Assembly (NCBI GenBank): GCA_963971225.1
Contig: OZ020267.1
Span: 100,855,536-100,919,535, forward strand
Source: Melieria omissa
Taxonomy: Eukaryota; Arthropoda; Insecta; Diptera; Ulidiidae
Length of the DNA: 64,000 nt
Direction: 5' to 3'
Position numbers and translations under genes: made by a program. The notes beneath the pieces were generated by a model that searched no databases, had not been told where the DNA came from, and saw nothing but the letters and a program-made list of their open reading frames with translations. Shown in pieces: positions 10,790-21,553 of the stretch. Each line of letters opens with the position of its first letter. The stretch's first letter is position 1.

Positions 10790-11332
10790 CAGGGTAGGCC
10801 ATTTTAAGTGGAAGCATTTGAAAAAAGAAGAAAAAAAGAGGAAAAAAAATGTTTTTTTGTTTTCATCTCGATATTCACTTATTTTGGTCCAAGGAGAAAT
10901 TTTCTAGTTAGTTTCTGAAAATGATATCGCGTAAATGGCCACCATTAGCTTTGGCCGCAAAATGTGCCCTTTTTTCGGCATTTTCTATCACTGTTGCCAG
11001 TGTATCGGCCGATATGGCTCTCATTTTGCGGCGTATGTTGGCTCTGAGTTGAGCTAGTGTCCTTGGCTTGTTGGTGTATACCTTGGACTTCAAGTAGCCC
11101 CATAAAAAAAGTCTGGCGGCGTCAAATCGGGTGATCTCGGTGGCCACTCATAATCGCCTTTTTGCGATATGATTCGGCCGGGGAACAATGGCCACAATAA
11201 ATCGCATGTACTGTTCCATGGTATAAATTGTCTTGGAATGACGCTTCCAACGCGCTATGTCATTAGTCGATCTGACAGCTCTGTCAAAAGTTATAGGGTT
11301 ACCAGATGCTTCCACTTAAATGGCCTACCCTG
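10790..11332 (-). mobile_element. Internally deleted mariner, 543 bp
   Basis: Inverted ends CAGGGTAGGCCATTTTAAGT (left) and, on the complement, CAGGGTAGGCCATTTAAGTG (right) are flanked by TA at 10788-10789 and 11333-11334. The complement starts with a short frame (MEQYMRFIVAIVP) and jumps to the transposase C-terminus: EWPPRSPDLTPPDF, then LWGYLKSKVYTNKPRTLAQL and KANGGHLRDIIF. This is the second half of a mariner DDE transposase, including the SPDLTP region. Most of the protein is deleted. A 7-T run near 11103, where 8 are needed, shifts the frame inside DFFLWGY. The element cannot make its own transposase. Confidence 0.9.
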
Positions 11333-11334
11333 TA

Positions 11335-12583
11335 CTAATCTGCAAAACTAGGCACAGGGTACTGGGTCCAGTTCTTGGCGAAATAAATTAGTTTTTAATG
11401 GAATACTGGAATAATTTTACCTAACCTCAAACATTCTCTCGCTAACTACTACATTCTTATTTATTTAGTACAATGGGTTACGAAATTTGAGTACATACTT
11501 GAGTAATAGGTTGATCCGTAGATTCATTTTCTTGGCTTCATCTCACATCCATCTTTCAAGTCCTTATATGACGATAGAAAAAGTCTCGCTACTTTACCAG
11601 TCATGTCATTTGGCGAGTTAAGACCAGTTTGAGCCAATTATTTTGAATCTATTTAGCATCAGTTCACTTTGAAAGCTTTCCAAACACTCGAAGTGGTTAC
11701 TTTAGATCGTAAAAAAATGCGATGCAAGTATTAATTGTTAAGAGTTACGAGCAAGTAAGAGTAAGAGTTAAGAGCAATCATGTTAATGGAAAAAGTTAGT
11801 AACCGGTTATTGCTAACCGCACTCTGAATGCAAGCAAGAAACTTCAAATCGATTAAACGCCAAACCAATGACTACAAATCAAGTCAACGAAGGTCTGACT
11901 CTGGACTGGAATGTGGCATGTATGTGTGTGCGATTGTTTGTGTGTCAACATGTAAATTGATATGTTCACATTGGAAACCCGAGAAGAACGCGCACCAACG
12001 ATAACCAATCTCGTAGTGAGAAAATGAGCGTTCGACTAACTGCGGAACTGTAACAATAGCGGCAACAGAAAACACAAACAAAAAACCAAAACGCATGTGG
12101 GAACAACAGAGAAGAGTCAAAGGAAAAAAGCTACAAAAAACTTTTTTTTAAAGCAAAGCTTAGTTGAGGCCAAAGGAAAAGTTGAAATGTATGACTTGGA
12201 CAAATTGGTTCGAAACAAAAGGACAGCTAAAAATTAATCACCAAGAAACAAAAGCCTTCAGTCCCACACAATGATCGTTTGATCAATAAAAATGTTTGTT
12301 GTAGTTGAAGCTATTGTTGCAGTTGCTGTTTCTATATATGGTTGTTGTTGTAAATTGTTGCATTTTTTGTAATCAAATAGTAACTAAAGTTGAAATACAT
12401 CAGCCATTTTTCTTCTATCTTCAATAAAATTAGTGCCGTATGGGCTGAAAAATGTGCCTAATACATACGACAAATGATTATTGAACTGCTTAGAAATCAT
12501 ATACATAGATCAGTGTTGCCACAGTTTTTTGGCATATGTCATCATTATCAACGATTAAATGGTGCCAGATAAAGCTAAATACC
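11335..12583. other. Intergenic, nothing recognised
   Basis: No coding or repeat structure stands out beyond direct words such as GTAAGAGTAAGAGTTAAGAG near 11755 and (TTG)n near 12330-12360. The 78-codon minus frame at 11884-12120 has no recognisable domain. Confidence 0.45.
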
Positions 12584-12589
12584 GAAGCT

Positions 12590-13476
12590 GGCCGGCCTCG
12601 ATAGTCGAGCGAATAGTGCGCTGGCTTCTCACATCAGAGGCTTTAGGTTCGATTCCCAGTTCGGTTGTATAAAGTATTGTCTACATAACGTATACATTAT
12701 CTACAGCAAGTAAGTTATCTACAAAAAGTAATGAAAATTGACAGGTTATGGTAAAAACCTACGAGGGGCAAAGAAAACTGCCACCAACAAGCGCCGTTCG
12801 GAGTCGGCGTTAAACTATAGGTAACCTTCCCCCCTTCCCACATGTGTTTTCTAAAAAAATTTCAAAACACACGAAAATATCTATATACTCGCGAAACTAA
12901 GGGCCAAATGTAGTATAACTGTTTTTAGTTTTTTTTCGGTGATAGGATTTTTTTAAAAGGACTTTGAAATTTCAAGGACATTTCTATTTCAAAAAATTAG
13001 TTTAAAAATTGAGCGCAATTTACAATAACAATATGGGTATCAAATGATAAATTTAATGTTTTGGTACAAAAGGACGAATATGTATTGAAAATGTCCTTTA
13101 AAACTTGATCCTTGAATATCCGTAGAAATTTCAAATAGTTTTTTTTTAATATTTTAAGAACTAATACATATGTATATATATATAACTTTATAACATCAAG
13201 ATATATCACATTTAATACTTCTCTCTATAAAATATTTCATTCACTCTTGTATAAATTATATTAAAATATTTTTTGGAAATAAACATGTCCTTGAAAAAAA
13301 ACCTGACATCAGAGAGAAGAACTAAATAAGCAGATTTACTACATTTGGCTCCTAGTTTCGCGAATATACTATATCGATTTTTTCGTGTGTCAAGTTGAAA
13401 AATCTTTTGAAACGGGTGCAATTTGTGGTATCACAACGGATCATATGAGCCTAAGTGTGGCCATCCCAACCTACAG
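12590..13476 (+). mobile_element. tRNA-derived SINE (tail B), split by a nested element
   Basis: The head at 12590 (GGCCGGCCTCGATAGTCGAG, then GTGCGCTGGCTTCTCACATC and B box GGTTCGATTCC) continues through CGTTCGGAGTCGGCGTTAAA to 12866. It resumes at 13391 with GAAACGGGTGCAATTTGTGG, TATCACAACGGA and ..GTGGCCATCCCAACCTACAG. Removing 12867-13390 joins the halves in the same order as the complete copy at 45951. Confidence 0.85.
12867..13390. mobile_element. 524-bp inverted-repeat element nested in the SINE
   Basis: The left end ACACACGAAAATATCTATAT, followed by ACTCGCGAAACTAAGGGCC and AAATGTAGTA, matches the complement of the right end (ACACACGAAAAAATCGATAT, then TTCGCGAAACTAGGAGCC and AAATGTAGTA). 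The inverted repeats are about 55 bp. Flanks read ..CAAA and CAAG.., so a 3-4 bp target duplication is possible. No transposase frame. Superfamily unresolved. Confidence 0.8.
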
Positions 13477-13971
13477 TTTCACACAACACAGAATATATTT
13501 TGTAAAATTAAATAAATTTCATTAATGAACAGAATGTGTCAGAGTACAGTTGTTCATATTTATTAAGTTTCAATACATTAAAAAAATTCTACTTAAATAT
13601 TTGAAAACATTTTCTTTCGAGGTTTCTCCTCCGCTCATTTTGTCCCCATCCATAACCAAAGTTCTATGGCATCCCTAGTCTGAATGCGTGTGAATATTGT
13701 TTCATTATTTACATTATGCTTCTTATCGGTGCATCGCATCAGCCGCCACCAATGGCTTCGTTCCATTCACCAGCGCATTGCATTCATTCATTCATCCATC
13801 CATCCATTCAGCCGTGGCGAGCAATCAAAGCTGCTCGAATTTTGTATAGACGGCATTGTCTTATCGCCTCTAGACGTTGTTGTTGTTCTTACTATATTGC
13901 TGCTTGTTGTTGCATTGATTGTTTCCTTCTTTCGAGTGATTTTTTTTGTTGTTTTATTTTTCATTTTATAG
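13477..13971. other. Intergenic or intronic stretch ending in an acceptor-like signal
   Basis: AT-rich, with CATT/CATC tetranucleotide repeats at 13778-13812. It ends in a long pyrimidine tract and TTTTCATTTTATAG at 13958-13971, a good fly splice acceptor for the candidate exon that follows. Confidence 0.4.
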
Positions 13972-14239
13972 GTTTTCCGTCACCTCCATTCAGACGGATT
14001 TTCTTGTACACACCAAAGATCCGGTGTCGATGTCACGACACTTTGCGGCCATTGGCTACGAGTATTGCGGTCTACGGCGGCCCGGTGGCCTTTCCATTCA
14101 TTCGGCGCGGCTGATGGTCGGTCAATGTTTCAGCTCCAGCGCACGTAATTGGTCGCGCAGACAAAACGAAGTGCGACGGCTTCTGCCTTCTGGCCGTTGG
14201 CCGTTGGCTGCTGATTTGTTGGTGTTTGCTTTGCTTTAA
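13972..14239 (+). CDS. Candidate terminal exon of an unidentified gene (weak)
   Basis: Right after the strong acceptor-like TTTTATAG, a GC-richer stretch is open for 88 codons (frame from 13973): FSVTSIQTDFLVHTKDPVSM, followed by SRHFAAIGYEYCGLRRPGG, to a TAA at 14237. The segment VTSIQTDFLVHTKDPVS loosely recalls the VTxxxTDxxVTSFGPVS strand region of GABA-A-type receptor subunits, but the rest does not follow that family, so I give no function. The last 25 or so codons look like ordinary intergenic sequence, so the exon may end earlier, for example at GCGCAC|GTAATT near 14144. The stop codon lies in the TTAA target of the piggyBac-type MITE. It could be chance. Confidence 0.25.
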
Positions 14240-15859
14240 CCCTTGTGTGCACACCCACTTAAAACCTCATACTTGAACCCCCCATGGTCTGGCCAGACCA
14301 TGGTGCGAAAAAGAGGATATTCGAGGATTGTGCTAATTAATATATTTTTTTTATATTTTTGTTGATGAGTTTATACATATCTTAGTATGTGTAAGTGTTT
14401 GTCTGCGTATGTTTGTGTGTGTAGGCCTGTCAAAAAAAAACAAGAAAGTTGAATACAATATATTCTGTTACTTTTTCACTTTTTATTTAGGTAAAAAGGT
14501 AAAATTATGCTTGATTTATAATATACACAGCGAATTTCAACTTCAGTAAATAAATTTTGAAATTAAACATATACGACAATAAGGAAAAAAATTTAAAAAA
14601 TTAAAAACGTAAAATACGTTGTTATGGATTTGCCTCAACTGCTTCACCAATGCAGTGGTTGCAAGGATATAATGCAGTATACAGACTCAAACACATTGAG
14701 ATTTTATATTGTACATACATATACAAATGTTTTGATATATCTAACACATTTTTATTTCTGGATTCCTTTCACTATTGACAATTATGCTTTGAAGTCGAAA
14801 AGGTAGCTGACTAATGCAGAACACTGCGAACTATTGGCTGTCAATAAGACAAAATATCTTCTATTGACCACTTAGTTCCATCTATCTAAAACAACCTTCC
14901 GTTCAAGCATAACATGCTCAACATGTTATTGTTCATGCTAAACTCGCTATCTCCACGTTGAACTATCATATTGTATTTTCCATCAGTAGCGAGGCATCGT
15001 TTTGTTCAGAGTACAAAAGATAATTTGCAGCACCGTTATTATTACCCCCAGCAACAAACGAATCCTTAACTTAAACTTAACTTAAATCCTTAAACTTTAA
15101 AAAGTGCAGGTGGTTCATTCAATTATCCCACAGAACTACGTATTCATTCAATGAGCCAATTGCGAGTATTATAAGCATTCAACATTTAAGTTAAGCTTAT
15201 TCAAACTAATTAATGACTTAGAATAAATAAATAAATAATTAAATATCTTAATTCTGTTGCTCTAAAGCATTGGTTTTCGCTACTGCTTAAACTATTTTTT
15301 TTTAAGAAATCGTCCTGTAAACCTTATCCTCGAAATAGCATTTGCTTCCTTCAATCTCTGTCACAGAAAACATACAATCCAATTGATTAAAATCAGACAC
15401 GACAAGAGCACAAATACTTCCTTCGCTTCAGAAATGTAATTGAATTGACACCAAAAACACGAATATAACCGGGAATACAATGGATAAATATTAATTTTGA
15501 ATGTGTTCAGACATTCTTTTCTAACAAATAAGGAACAAACGAAAACAAATATTTATAAACAATTCTGACACTTATTACGTTGAAAATTAAAAAAAAAACT
15601 GAAAATAACAGGCAACTTTGTATGAAAATACACCATGGTCTGGCCAGACCATAGGGGGTTCAACTAAGGGGTATAAATACGTTTTGCACGATTCTCGCCT
15701 TGTTTTTGTAAAAATTTTGTTGATGTATTGGTTTTTGTACTTATAAGGGACCAGTTGAGGATATCATGAAATATGAACCCGATAGCTTTACTACAACCTT
15801 ACTAAAAGTGGACCCAAAGTTCAATATGGTCTGGCCAGACCTGGGTGCGCACACAAGGG
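14240..15859. mobile_element. 1,620-bp piggyBac-type MITE (TTAA-flanked)
   Basis: TTAA at 14236-14239 is followed by CCCTTGTGTGCACACCCA, and the right end on the complement is CCCTTGTGTGCGCACCCA before TTAA at 15860-15863. The TTAA target and CCC-starting ends are the signature of the piggyBac superfamily. A perfect palindrome GGTCTGGCCAGACC occurs near both ends (14287, 15828) and at 15641. The 14270-14300 and 15630-15665 segments form a second, inverted pair (TTGAACCCCC.ATGGTCTGG). The interior is AT-rich with no transposase. The 60-codon frame at 14624 is not recognisable. Confidence 0.9.
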
Positions 15860-15863
15860 TTAA

Positions 15864-17143
15864 ACAAAAAAAAACGCGTTGACACCACAAGCGTTTCGAT
15901 TTCTATTAGCGCCGGCTGGTGAAAACAATATTCCCATACTTTTTCTCAGCCTCCTTTGCTGTTGATTTTATTGTTGTTATTATTGTTTCTGGCGCATTCA
16001 GTCTTTGTTTACACGTATTTTGCATGCTCATTATTTTACATTTTATTCACTCAAATTACGATGTTGTTGATTGTTATTGCTATTGTGTTTGTTGTTGTTG
16101 TTCTGTGTTTAAAGTTACTTACCCACCTTTCGCTTTCAATCAGCCATAACAAAAGTCGCATCATTATCAGCGGCAAGTCTATTAATTTCATTCCGAAAGT
16201 CTTCTTAATCTTTCTTCTTCTTAATAATAGAAGATTAGTTTTAGATTTTTATTAGAATGACTGCTATTATAATTGACAACCATAAATTATGTATTTTTAG
16301 AAAAAAAGTATTAATATAAAATTATGATAAAATTTCTTTTTATTCCAAAAAATATTTTTTTAATAAGTACAAATTATTTGCTTTTTTATTAAAAAATATT
16401 TATAAGTACAAATTATTTGATTTTTTATTAAGCATTTCCTAACATTTTTTAACGATTTCTATAGAAATATCTAAATAAATTTTTTAATATTTAAAAAAAT
16501 TGTTTGTTTTAATACATATATTTAATTTCATGATTGGTTTCCAATAGATAAAATTAATAAATGTTTTGTTTTCAAAAATAACATTTAAAAGAAAATGTTA
16601 TTAAAGATGTTTAACACTAAAATGTCCGATTCACCCAATATTTTTAATAATAAAACACCTCAAGATAGTCATTTGGATTCCATTGGGCTTTCTTGTGTTC
16701 AGTATTAAAAAACTAGTACAATTGTACACAATTGGTGTAAAAGGGTTAACACTTTTGTGTGGTGTGGGAGATTTCATCTTATTTGTTGTTGTATCCAGTA
16801 CATAACTGAAATTCCTGCGGTTTGTGGAGTTTTCATTGTAGATTTTGTAATGTTGTTGTGGTTATTCAATACATATATGTCCAGAAATTAAGGACACTGT
16901 TAAAAATTAAATTCAAGCTTAAGAAAAAATGTTTTTTTTAGATTTTTGAATAGCTGAAGAGATCGTTTTCTATAAAACGATCCATATTTCAGGTCACTAA
17001 TCCAGTCTGTTTAAGAATCTTCGAGCACTTGAACCATTTTGAGAAAGTTGACATTTTACAAAGTTTTACTTTAATATTTCTTTGCTTTCCTTAAGGGATA
17101 TGGTGGACATTTCAGCCATTTGTGATAGCTGAACAGTTGTATC
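15864..17143. other. Intergenic, no gene seen
   Basis: (TTG/TTA)n-rich between 15955 and 16105, then strongly AT-rich to 16620. Overlapping hydrophobic frames at 15919-16255 come from this pyrimidine-rich sequence and are not called. Short duplicated AT words (AAGTACAAATTATTTG) occur near 16366 and 16402. Confidence 0.45.
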
Positions 17144-17285
17144 CAGTGCCGCACGTAGGATTTCCTTTTGGGGGAGGGGTTTTTCGTACAACTTTTGAGT
17201 CCACTGTCGTTGGAAACCATATTTCGTACCATTAATTTCTGTATCTGGGGGGTTAACCCCCAAAACCCCCTTGTTTGCGCCTCTG
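17144..17285. mobile_element. 142-bp hAT-like MITE with 8-bp target duplication
   Basis: Ends are CAGTGCCGCACGTAGGATTT on the left and, on the complement, CAGAGGCGCAAACAAGG on the right. The flanks GTTGTATC (17136-17143) and GTTGTACC (17286-17293) are an 8-bp duplication with one change. The interior carries TTTTTCGTACAACTTTTGAG, shared with copies near 25933, 27187 and 63623. The 8-bp duplication and CAGTGGCG-type ends point to hAT. The frames across it are not genes. Confidence 0.85.
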
Positions 17286-17293
17286 GTTGTACC

Positions 17294-18879
17294 AGAAAAA
17301 AATTACATTTGGTTAGTAACACTTTTAAATTAGGAGCTACATTTGGTTAGAAAAACGGTTTTCAAAAAGTCTGCGTACCTCGAGTATTAAGAAAAAGGAT
17401 ATCCTGGTCAACAAAGAGTTAGTCATCAGTAAGAAGGTCAATGGGTACGATGGACCTCTGGTCAAAATGCTTTTTTTTGGTGAATTCCTCACCGGGATGT
17501 ATTTTCCTCCGGTGAATCCAGCAGAACAAATGAATCGCTAGTATCTTATTGCAGGCTTTCAATCCACGTTTAAAGACCTCCAATTGTTTTCGAGATCTTC
17601 ACAAATCTATGTTTCTTTTTGTAGTCTTTCTTGCTAAATTTGTTGCTTATGCCGATCAAGTCTTATTTTCCTTACAATGCACATCAACATTTGGCACACG
17701 GCGAATAGTTTTCAATCAATGTTGACCTATTCTCACGTGTCTCAGTAGCTTTCAGCATCATTTGTATTTACGCACTTTCGGCAACTACCACATCATCATC
17801 ATAAATTGATGGAATTTTAATACTCGATTCATTTCCCATTATCGCCGAAATCCGTATATGTCTCTCTTACTGATCTATAAAGCGCAACCGCGAATCCATC
17901 AAATCTCTTTTAGTTGTACTTGGAACATAATCGACTTCCTCTCGACTTGATTGCGATGCAACAATAACTAAAAGCATGCTTGACATGTTAATTAAGTGCA
18001 ACGCCTGCCAGAACAACCCACATGTGTAACTATGTTGCCGACAAGTGGCCGCAACGAGCGCGTAACTCACCAACACAGCAGCCGTCAAATCAAATGCTCA
18101 TTAATCTTGTATGTCGCATTCGCCACTCTGCACACGCCGCGGCCACTTCGGGTGCTGTTCTTCGCACATTAATTTCATTTGCCTAAACAACCAATTTCCG
18201 CTGGATCGTAGCTAAAGTTGAACGCGTTAGCGCTGACTACTAGACGCGTAGTCCATTGTGGCAAATTTACGTGATTCCTGCAGCGGCGGCCCCCATTGCC
18301 GCATTCTCGCTGCTGTCTCTTTGTTTTTTTGCGCGTTCTTCATGTAACAACACTCACACACACACATGCGACTTCCTCTGTCGTCTGCGATCCGCTGCTG
18401 CGACTATGCAACACGCCCTCGGCAGTTGTGTTCGTTTGACGCTACAGCGAACGCAGTCGGTTTGTTGAATTGCCGGTTCGCTCGACCGTGCCGTAGGTAA
18501 ACATATGCGGGTTCATTAATTGAGCGCTGATTTGTGCGGCTTGCTTTGCAGAAGCTTCTCGAGGCTGGCTCGCTTGCTCTTACTGTTGTTGTTCTAGTTT
18601 TTGTTTTTATTTATTGTGTGCGCCTGCGCGTTGGCGTACAGAAACGGCGCACGGTCGGTGCGTATGCCGCACCGTAAGATTGCTGGTGGCATGGTTTTGA
18701 CCTCAGATTCATTCTACTTATTTACTAGCCGACTTAATGCTATTGTCATGGTTGCTGTTGCCATTGTTTTGATCCATGTCTGCTGATTGTGTTGAGCAGT
18801 AGCGCGTTTTTATTTTGTTTTTATTGTACCCTATGCAGAGGTGATTGGGTATTTTCACATGGGTTAGGAAGTTGGCACC
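17294..18879. other. Intergenic, GC-richer between 17940 and 18680
   Basis: No recognisable coding frame. The 18120-18660 stretch is more GC-rich and less repetitive than its surroundings and may hold conserved regulatory sequence. No specific site was identified. Confidence 0.35.
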
Positions 18880-19005
18880 TAGCACAGCGAATCAACATTC
18901 AGCGGCTACGCTGGCTCGGCACTGTCTTCCGTATGGACAAAGAAGGTCCGTTGAAGAAGGCGTTTGATGCGATAGTTGGAAGTGGTAGACCGTGTTGCAG
19001 TTGAT
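18880..19005 (+). pseudogene. RTE-type LINE scrap (reverse transcriptase C-terminal region)
   Basis: The plus strand reads AQRINIQRLRWLGTVFRMDK, then EGPLKKAFDAIVGSGRP. This parallels AQRINIQRLRWLGHVCRMDD, EAPAKKVFEAMVGG in the better copy at 58252-58928. It is a short truncated remnant next to the 53-bp minisatellite. Confidence 0.75.
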
Positions 19006-19209
19006 GCCACTAGAACTCAATTGCAGAAATTGGTAACAATAGCCAATCTACAGGTCAATGGTCGAAAATCAGCATAAATATGTATGACATCCCAATCGTG
19101 TATATGCTCTCGTGAGAAATTTGGGAAAACTCAATTCCGCTCTCCTCAATACTGATGCAACAAAAGTTATGAACTGCCATACAAGACCAATACGACTGGA
19201 AGGTAGGCT

Positions 19210-20155
19210 TAACACTAAGACCTTATCGCTAAGATCAGGTATTCACCCAAAGATCCAATTTTATGAAGTAGAACCAGCTACTAAGATCAGATCTCCACCT
19301 AAGGACAAAGCTAGATGCAACGGTATCAGCCACTAAGATTAGATCTCCGCCTAAAGATCTAAGCTACATCGAAGGAATCCAGCCAATAAGATCAAATTTC
19401 CACCTAAAGATCAAAGAAGGATAAAACGGAACTAACCACTAAGATCAGATCTCCGCCTAAAGATCCAAGCTAGAAATCAAATCCATTCCTAAAAATCCAC
19501 GTAAGATGCAGCGGAATTAATCACTAAGATCAGATAAGATCCAAGCTAGATGTAATGGCACCAGCCACTAAGAACAGATCTCCGCCTAAAGATCCAAGCT
19601 AGATCAAGGGAATCCAGCCTCTAAGAACAGACTCCCACCTCAAGATCTAAGAAATATGGAGCAGATTCAGCCACTAAGATCAAATTTCCACCTAAAGATC
19701 AAAGAAAGATAGAAAATAACTATCCACTAAGATCACATCTCCGTCAAAAGATCCAAACTAGATGGAACGAATTCGGCTACTAAAATCAAATCTATACCTA
19801 AAGATCCAAGTTAGATGGAGCGGAATCAGCCACTAAGATCAGATCTCCACCTAAAGATCCCAGCTATATGTAATGGCACCAACCACTAAGATCAGATCTC
19901 CGCCTTAAGATCCAAGCTGGATCGAGGGAAACCAGCCTCGAAGATGTGACCCCCACCTCAAGACCCAAGCTAGATTGAGCAGAATCAGCCACTAAAATAA
20001 AATTTCCATCTAAAGATCAAAGCTAGATAGAACGGAAAGAAGAAAGAATCCGGCTATTAAAATCAAATCTATACCTAAAGATCCAAGTTAGATGGATGGC
20101 GGAATCAGCCACTAAGATCAGATCTTTACCTAAACATCCAAGCTGGATGAAGCAG
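19210..20155. repeat. 53-bp minisatellite, about 17 diverged copies
   Basis: The unit is of the form CCACTAAGATCAGATCTCCG, CCTAAAGATCCAAGCTAGAT, then GGAGCGGAATCAG. Three successive units from 19282 are each 53 bp. Later units carry indels (for example at 19480-19540) and substitutions. No coding frame is kept across it. Confidence 0.9.
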
Positions 20156-21403
20156 TAGGCTCAGACCCATTTAAAATTTCTTTTAGGAATTACCTGACTT
20201 GAGTATTCCACTGAGTATCTATAGGGTGGCGCACAAATTGGTTGGTTACCTTCAAAATAGCGCAAGAAACCTGACCAAAGCTTAACCGGAAATGCCCTCA
20301 TGTGTCTAATAACCCTCAAAAGGCAACCTCCAGAGAAACATGTGGTTGGAGTTATTCCTGGTTATTGCTTATTAGGAACCATTCGGACTTATTTGAGATC
20401 TCTTTTTGGACTTTTTGTGATCGACAAAATAGTGGAATGAACAATAAAAACTGTAGTTATTCCTGGTTATTGCATATACGATGTGGGTCATCTAGCGTTT
20501 TGCTTTTGCAGAATATGCTAAATTCCTAAACATTTTAATTTTAATTTTTTTTAATTTAAAAGAGCAAAAATTGGACTGAGAATAAAACAGCGCAGTGCAT
20601 AACTAAGTCGTCCAAGATCGAATATAGTCAAATATTTCACTTATTTACTATTTCTTTGCTTTTGTTCTATCTTTGTTCTCAATAAACTTGCGCTGTTAAC
20701 TTACTTTAGATCATTTGGCCAGTTCTTCAACTAGCGAACTGGATATGAAGTTTTTTTTATTGGTATCAAAATCAAGAGCGCTCCAACTAAATGAAATTAT
20801 TGATCATTTTTTTAGGTCACTCAATTAAAGGCAGACGATGTGGCAGCCGCTGTAAGGTCGGCGGTTAGCTTTTGAACTAAAACACTTGAGGCCATGTTTT
20901 GATGATTTGAACTTCCTGCAATGCTTTGCGCTGAATATCTTTGAATTTTCTTTTTTTGCAGCCCAAAACAAAAAGCAACAAAACATTGGAATTCGAAAGC
21001 GACAGAAAATTGGACATTCATTGGTAAAAAACGAAATCTTAAGAGTTCGTGTTTTTTTAGTGGCAACAGAGGCACGAAAATAAGCCGCCAGCAGCGGTTG
21101 GCATATGCGAGCACTGATCGATCAGTGGATCGAATCATTGCTATCATTATAAACACATTGTGAAATTAACGGTTTCGGTATCATTGGTAACAAGCTGCTA
21201 ACCAGCAGCTGAGTGAAGTTTGAGTTGTGGCAATGCGAACTGAAAAATTGGAATAAAACGAAATTCTTTAAAGACAAACGAGGTAGAAAAAAGCTTGGCG
21301 ATAAAATGTTAAACATGAGACGAAAACAAAAACATGCAAAGTTACGAAAGTAATTTACTTACGTTATGTTGGCGGCATTAACCGACTGTTATAAAGAGAG
21401 TAG
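20156..21403. other. Intergenic; small duplication of TTATTCCTGGTTATTGC
   Basis: TTATTCCTGGTTATTGCTTA at 20352 and TTATTCCTGGTTATTGCATA at 20457 are about 105 bp apart. The 111-codon minus frame at 20821-21156 has no recognisable domain or splice context and is not called. Confidence 0.4.
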
Positions 21404-21553
21404 TTTACAGTTAAAAAATAAAATAAAAAATAAAATAAAATAAAATAAATTAAATTAAATTAAATTGAAATAAAATAAAATAAAATAAAATAAAATAAAA
21501 TAAAATAAAATAAAATAAAATAAAATAAAATAAAATAAAATAAAATAAAATAA
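21404..21553. repeat. (AAATA)n pentanucleotide tract, about 150 bp
   Basis: Repeats of TAAAA/AAATA with some TAAAT units in the first third. Confidence 0.97.
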
